NCBI GenBank assembly: GCA_937894355.1
Contig: CALCRD010000393.1
Location: 1-8,098, forward strand
Direction: 5' to 3'
Length of the DNA stretch: 8,098 nt
DNA from: an uncultured Bacillus sp.
GTDB lineage: Bacteria; Bacillota; Bacilli; Bacillales; Cytobacillaceae
The position numbers were made by a program, and so were the translations under genes. The notes beneath the pieces were generated by a model. It did no database searches, was not told where the DNA came from, and was given only the letters and a program-made list of their open reading frames with translations. Of this stretch, positions 5,260 to 8,098 are shown piece by piece; position 1 is the first letter of the stretch, and each line of letters starts with the position of its first letter.

Positions 5260-7746
5260 TCACCTCGCCCTCAAACTCACCCATGATACCGGAATTTTGA
5301 TCCACGGAAAACTCTTTAGTATCTTCTTGTCGAGATCTTCTCTCACATTCCTATCTCGAACGTTTCTTGCCAGTTGATACTTGAGATAAGGCACGTAGCA
5401 TTTCTTTTCACGTCTTACCTTGTTACTCAATATTTTACCATATCCAAAACTGGAATTCCATATTTCCAGTAAAGAATAAACAAAACCTTTCGAAATTTTT
5501 TTATTCTCAATAAGTCCTTCAAGATAATTCGAAAAATCTAAAAGTTCGTAGAAGCCCTTCAAATCTTCTTTTGTTTCCCAATAGACAGTTTCACCGAAAA
5601 CAGAAATACTGTCCTTTTTATTTTCATGAGAATTAATGACTTTTTCATTATTTTTGGATTCTTGCAGAGCTTCGTCCGCTAATAAAGCAGCTCTTCCGAT
5701 TGGGTATTTTTTGTTGATGATTGAAACTCCAGCCGAAATATTAATGTCCGGATTCTGACAAGTGAAGTTTTTAAAGGTCTTTCTTATGTCTTTAGCAAGC
5801 TGTATAATCAGGTCCCAGGGACCAATTATCAATAAGTCGTCACCACCAGCATAATTTACATAAATGGCAGGACTTTTCTTTTCAAGGCATGAATTACATG
5901 CATGCTTTCCATCTTTCATTCTGTAGACAATTTCAGGAGCTTCATTTTCTTCCTCAGGAGAAAGTTCAATTTTGATCGCTTCTTTCTTGCAGTTTTCACA
6001 AATTTCTGCTTCATCCAGAAAATAGTGCCTTTCACATATTCTATTTAAGATTCCAGAAAAATAGAAATCAAGCATCGTACTCATTGTTGATATTCTAGCG
6101 ATACCTGTACTTTTTTTATCGAAGCCTCCAAAAAAGATTTTCCCAAGGTTATCCACGTCCATCTTTAAAATTCCGAGTTTATCTGCTCCCCTACTGAGCT
6201 CTGCCATATTGGTAAAAGAGAGAATTTTATCTTCATGTTTGGGAACCGTATTTGCCATGAACATAAATCCGAAAGATACTGGAATGCCAGATTCAGAACA
6301 CCGCTTTATCATTTCAGCGTTCACAAAATCGGTGTCGTTGATTTTCAAAACCTGAGCAGATTTGGAAATTCCTGATATACTGCGAATGTATCTGGCAACG
6401 TTTTCATTTCTTAAGAATCTATATCCAACGCCAAAAAGGAAAACATCAAATTTTTCTGATTTTTTCTCAGACATTGACTTTATGTAGTATTTAGCATATG
6501 CAATCTTTTTTCCGATTTCTGTATGTTCATTGCAGTCTTCACAGAGAGTTTCTGTCTCTTTTTCTTCAATAAGAGTTTCATTCTTTTTTATTGGACTAGC
6601 GCATACAGAACAAGTTCTAAGAGTATTTTCTTTGTCTTCCGCAAACAGATCATCCAGGTTTTCAACGAACTTTTGCTTTTTGTTCTTATCCAGCTTTTGA
6701 TTAAGTTTTTCATTCAATCTGGAAAAATCTTTTAATTCGTTCACTCCTGCCTGTTCACATGTAAAATTTAAGAATAGCTCAGCGTTGAACATCTGCATAA
6801 GAGATTTGTTGACCTCTTTTTGGAACTTTTCAATCTCTTCTCTAGTTTTGTCAGTATTTGATGCGATAATCAGGAAATTACCTCCCCCACACCATAGCAG
6901 ATTGGCTTCAGGAAGGTTCAGTCTGCTGCGTATTGAGGTCGCAACAGCATCATTCAATAAATTCAGGTAAAAAGAACGCCCTCTTAGTCTCTTTGCCATA
7001 CCTACCTGCGCCTCTGCAGGAGAAGCAATTCTGTATATGAACCGCTGAATTCCAGAGATACCTCCAGAGATTAAAAGGAAAGGTTTTTCAAGGCTTTGAG
7101 ATGAGGCCAGATTCTCATTCTGTATGCACCTGTAAAGGCAGGTTGCTATAGCCGTTTTAACTTTAATGTGATCAAATAGAGATATATCTCTTGAGTTTGA
7201 GGGCAGAAAAGTAGTATATTTCTTTATTAGCTGATACGTATTTTCAGAGCGGTTATCCATCCCAATCTTTTTCAGTTCGGACAAAAAGTCCTTCCACAAC
7301 TTCCTGTAGGCTTCTTTATTTGAAACTTCACCATATCTTATCGGTTTTTCAAATGCAAGATCAATTTTTTGAAGCGGAAGGTAGCATTTCTCTGGATGAT
7401 TACTCTCCTTCAATTTTACATCAGAAAACACAGATAGAAGATTTACTGGTCCTAGTTCATCTTCTCCGGCAAAAAAATCAGCGGCTTGACTAAGCACATT
7501 TACGATTCTTACATTTTCTCCTTCCAAAGAGTCATGGTTATGGTGATATAATATTACATTTTGGATATCCTGGCTCAGACCAAGTTCTTCAGCTAATGAA
7601 GCACTCCATCTGGAGTGCGAACCTCCTCTATTATTCTCAATTTCTGTCAAATTATTGAATTTTTGCGAGGGGGGCAAGCCGGTTCTCTTAAAAAATATGC
7701 CAAGATCATGGAGCAAGAAGGTGAGTTGAAGTTCATCGTCATTCAT
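5260..7746 (-). CDS. cas10: Type III-A Cas10/Csm1, HD nuclease and cyclic oligoadenylate synthase
   Basis: This is the large subunit of the Csm complex. On target RNA binding it cuts single-stranded DNA (HD domain) and turns ATP into cyclic oligoadenylates (Palm domains). Of 828 residues, the HD domain is N-terminal with H13-D14, H44, H68-H69 and D90, all in place. Palm 1 spans roughly 222-345 with S-G-G-I-S-G-I-Q (227-234) and a degenerate W-C-G-G-G-N in place of GGDD. A zinc site follows (C379-x2-C382, C402-x2-C405). Palm 2 starts with K-M-D-V-D-N-L-G (528-535; D530 and D532 metal ligands) and carries an intact G634-G-D-D637. An unusual insertion at about 575-625 holds C583-x2-C586 and C617-x2-C620, a second possible zinc site just before GGDD. 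The last ~180 residues form the helical D4 region. The ATG has GGAG 12 bases upstream. First gene of the operon; both activities look intact. Confidence 0.96.
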   Translation of the reverse strand: MNDDELQLTFLLHDLGIFFKRTGLPPSQKFNNLTEIENNRGGSHSRWSASLAEELGLSQDIQNVILYHHNHDSLEGENVRIVNVLSQAADFFAGEDELGPVNLLSVFSDVKLKESNHPEKCYLPLQKIDLAFEKPIRYGEVSNKEAYRKLWKDFLSELKKIGMDNRSENTYQLIKKYTTFLPSNSRDISLFDHIKVKTAIATCLYRCIQNENLASSQSLEKPFLLISGGISGIQRFIYRIASPAEAQVGMAKRLRGRSFYLNLLNDAVATSIRSRLNLPEANLLWCGGGNFLIIASNTDKTREEIEKFQKEVNKSLMQMFNAELFLNFTCEQAGVNELKDFSRLNEKLNQKLDKNKKQKFVENLDDLFAEDKENTLRTCSVCASPIKKNETLIEEKETETLCEDCNEHTEIGKKIAYAKYYIKSMSEKKSEKFDVFLFGVGYRFLRNENVARYIRSISGISKSAQVLKINDTDFVNAEMIKRCSESGIPVSFGFMFMANTVPKHEDKILSFTNMAELSRGADKLGILKMDVDNLGKIFFGGFDKKSTGIARISTMSTMLDFYFSGILNRICERHYFLDEAEICENCKKEAIKIELSPEEENEAPEIVYRMKDGKHACNSCLEKKSPAIYVNYAGGDDLLIIGPWDLIIQLAKDIRKTFKNFTCQNPDINISAGVSIINKKYPIGRAALLADEALQESKNNEKVINSHENKKDSISVFGETVYWETKEDLKGFYELLDFSNYLEGLIENKKISKGFVYSLLEIWNSSFGYGKILSNKVRREKKCYVPYLKYQLARNVRDRNVREDLDKKILKSFPWIKIPVSWVSLRAR

Positions 7747-7756
7747 TATCTAAAAT

Positions 7757-7764
7757 GCTCCTTC
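7757..7764 (-). promoter_or_regulatory. Ribosome binding site of cas10
   Basis: GAAGGAGC on the minus strand, 10 bases before the cas10 ATG at 7744-7746. Spacing is a little long, but it is the only Shine-Dalgarno-like match upstream and it fixes the start just before the LLHDLG motif. Confidence 0.5.
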
Positions 7765-7794
7765 AAATAATTTCTTTTTAAAAAAATATATCCT

Positions 7795-7815
7795 CTTACA
7801 TATAAAATTTTCTAA
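7795..7815 (-). promoter_or_regulatory. Candidate archaeal promoter (BRE-TATA) for the csm operon
   Basis: On the minus strand, purine-rich GAAAA is followed at once by TTTTATAT (7800-7807), close to the archaeal BRE plus TTTATATA arrangement. Initiation about 25 bases downstream would fall near 7775. That gives a short leader of about 30 nt containing the cas10 ribosome binding site. No other good promoter is seen before the remaining csm genes, so this one probably drives all seven. The AT-rich context makes chance matches likely; another TATA-like CTTTTATAGA lies at 7839-7848. Confidence 0.45.
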
Positions 7816-7889
7816 ATCTAATCAATTTTGTTGTAATTTCTATAAAAGTAGTCAATATATGCTTAAAATTGAATAAAGATAGAATATAA

Positions 7890-8060
7890 ATGAAAAACAA
7901 TCATCGAATAAAAATTCAACTCAAATATGAAGTTTCAATCCTTGTTTTAGTGGCTATTACCGTTTTTCGTGGAGCAGCTTCCGCCGCAGGTAATGCAGAG
8001 TCCATGTTTCAATTCTTGTTTTCATGGCATATGCTGTTTTACCATTCGGCGTCCAGCTAG
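7890..8060 (+). other. Short plus-strand ORF (56 codons) with signal-peptide-like start, overlapping the repeats
   Basis: The ORF runs from ATG at 7890 to TAG at 8058-8060. The start reads M-K-N-N-H-R-I-K-I-Q-L-K-Y-E (basic n-region), then V-S-I-L-V-L-V-A-I-T-V-F (hydrophobic core), then R-G-A-A-S-A-A-G-N-A-E, resembling a secretion signal with an alanine-rich cleavage region. After that it turns into M-F-Q-F-L-F-S-W-H-M and stops, with no recognisable domain. The hydrophobic core is encoded exactly by the first repeat unit (7932-7968). No good ribosome binding site exists; a TATA-like element 30 bases upstream would give an almost leaderless transcript. It could be the 5' remnant of a secreted-protein gene, or an accident of reading a CRISPR repeat and spacer in an open frame. 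I do not recognise a family. Confidence 0.25.
7932..8042 (-). CRISPR. Two diverged CRISPR-like repeats and one spacer, probably the trailer end of an array
   Basis: Two 37-nt units start with GTTTCAAT at 7932 and 8006, exactly 74 bases apart, leaving a 37-nt spacer (7969-8005). The first 17 bases differ at one position (C/T at 9); over 37 bases there are nine differences, and similarity stops at the unit edges. The first 22 bases resemble the Methanosarcina type repeat as I remember it; the last 15 do not. In the orientation used by archaeal arrays the repeat ends in ATTGAAAC, the 8-nt crRNA tag, conserved in both units. Transcription would thus run on the minus strand toward cas10, and the window would show the array's trailer end, where decayed repeats are usual. 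At the next expected position (8080) only GTTT is shared, so a third unit is not supported. An overlapping open frame offers a rival explanation. Confidence 0.6.
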
Positions 8061-8098
8061 AGTTGAAAAAATCTACGCTGTTTATTTCAGCAAAGAAA

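Larger units (their letters stand above)
7747..7931. other. AT-rich intergenic region between cas10 and the repeat units
   Basis: About 185 bases, strongly AT-rich, with no minus-strand gene. It holds the cas10 ribosome binding site and candidate promoter at its left end. Going right there is a plus-strand TATA-like TATATGC (7856-7862) about 30 bases before an ATG at 7890, which could serve a divergent short transcript. It does not look like an array leader, since by the repeat orientation the leader should lie beyond the right edge of the window. No inverted repeat or RNA gene was recognised. Confidence 0.5.

Noticed and set aside
5870..6025. Possible frameshift or assembly error in cas10 explaining the cysteine insertion
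   Set aside because: The frame is continuous through the insertion, with regular C-x2-C pairs and good flanking motifs on both sides, so it reads as a true insertion.
6523..6970. Plus-strand open frames of 60-70 codons within cas10, one rich in Phe and Leu
   Set aside because: The hydrophobic composition is the complement of Lys/Glu-rich cas10 codons (F and L opposite K and E); not a real membrane protein.
8080..8098. Third CRISPR repeat at the next 74-nt position
   Set aside because: Only the first four bases (GTTT) agree and the next bases do not match the unit core, so chance is sufficient; the window ends before it can be judged.

Overview
This window carries an almost complete type III-A (Csm) CRISPR-Cas interference operon on the minus strand, read from right to left: cas10/csm1, csm2, csm3, csm4, csm5, a Cas6b-type crRNA-processing nuclease, and last a membrane-anchored SAVED-domain protein. 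The six cas genes are packed with gaps of 0 to 26 nt or a 4-nt overlap. The SAVED gene follows cas6 after 34 nt, so all seven are probably one transcript from an archaeal TATA promoter near 7800.

The likely source is a methanogenic archaeon, most plausibly Methanosarcina or a close relative. The reasons are AT-rich intergenic DNA, TATA/BRE-like promoter elements instead of -35/-10 boxes, strong GGAGG-type ribosome binding sites, a Cas6b with the histidine pattern of methanogen Cas6b, and a repeat core resembling the Methanosarcina CRISPR repeat as I remember it. This is inference; no rRNA or other taxonomic marker is present.

Layout: 1-102, the start of an unrelated gene running off the left edge (minus strand). 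103-233, intergenic. 234-1286, a two-transmembrane SAVED protein. 1327-2001, cas6. 1998-3086, csm5. 3088-4020, csm4. 4047-4787, csm3. 4788-5255, csm2. 5260-7746, cas10. 7747-7931, AT-rich promoter region. 7932-8042, two diverged 37-nt CRISPR-like repeats at a 74-nt period; an array may continue past the right edge. A 56-codon plus-strand ORF with a signal-peptide-like start overlaps these repeats and offers a competing explanation for them.

Expected working: Cas6 cuts the array transcript to leave an 8-nt 5' tag; Csm1-5 assemble on the crRNA; target RNA binding activates the Cas10 HD nuclease and the GGDD cyclase, which makes cyclic oligoadenylate; the SAVED protein senses this messenger at the membrane. 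Three points stand out: (i) the ancillary effector is a TM-SAVED protein resembling CBASS Cap14 and not a Csm6 RNase; (ii) the Csm3 residue that aligns with the catalytic Asp of characterised Csm3 is Glu; (iii) Cas10 has an extra four-cysteine insertion directly before its GGDD motif. No cas1, cas2, csm6 or recognisable ring nuclease is in the window.
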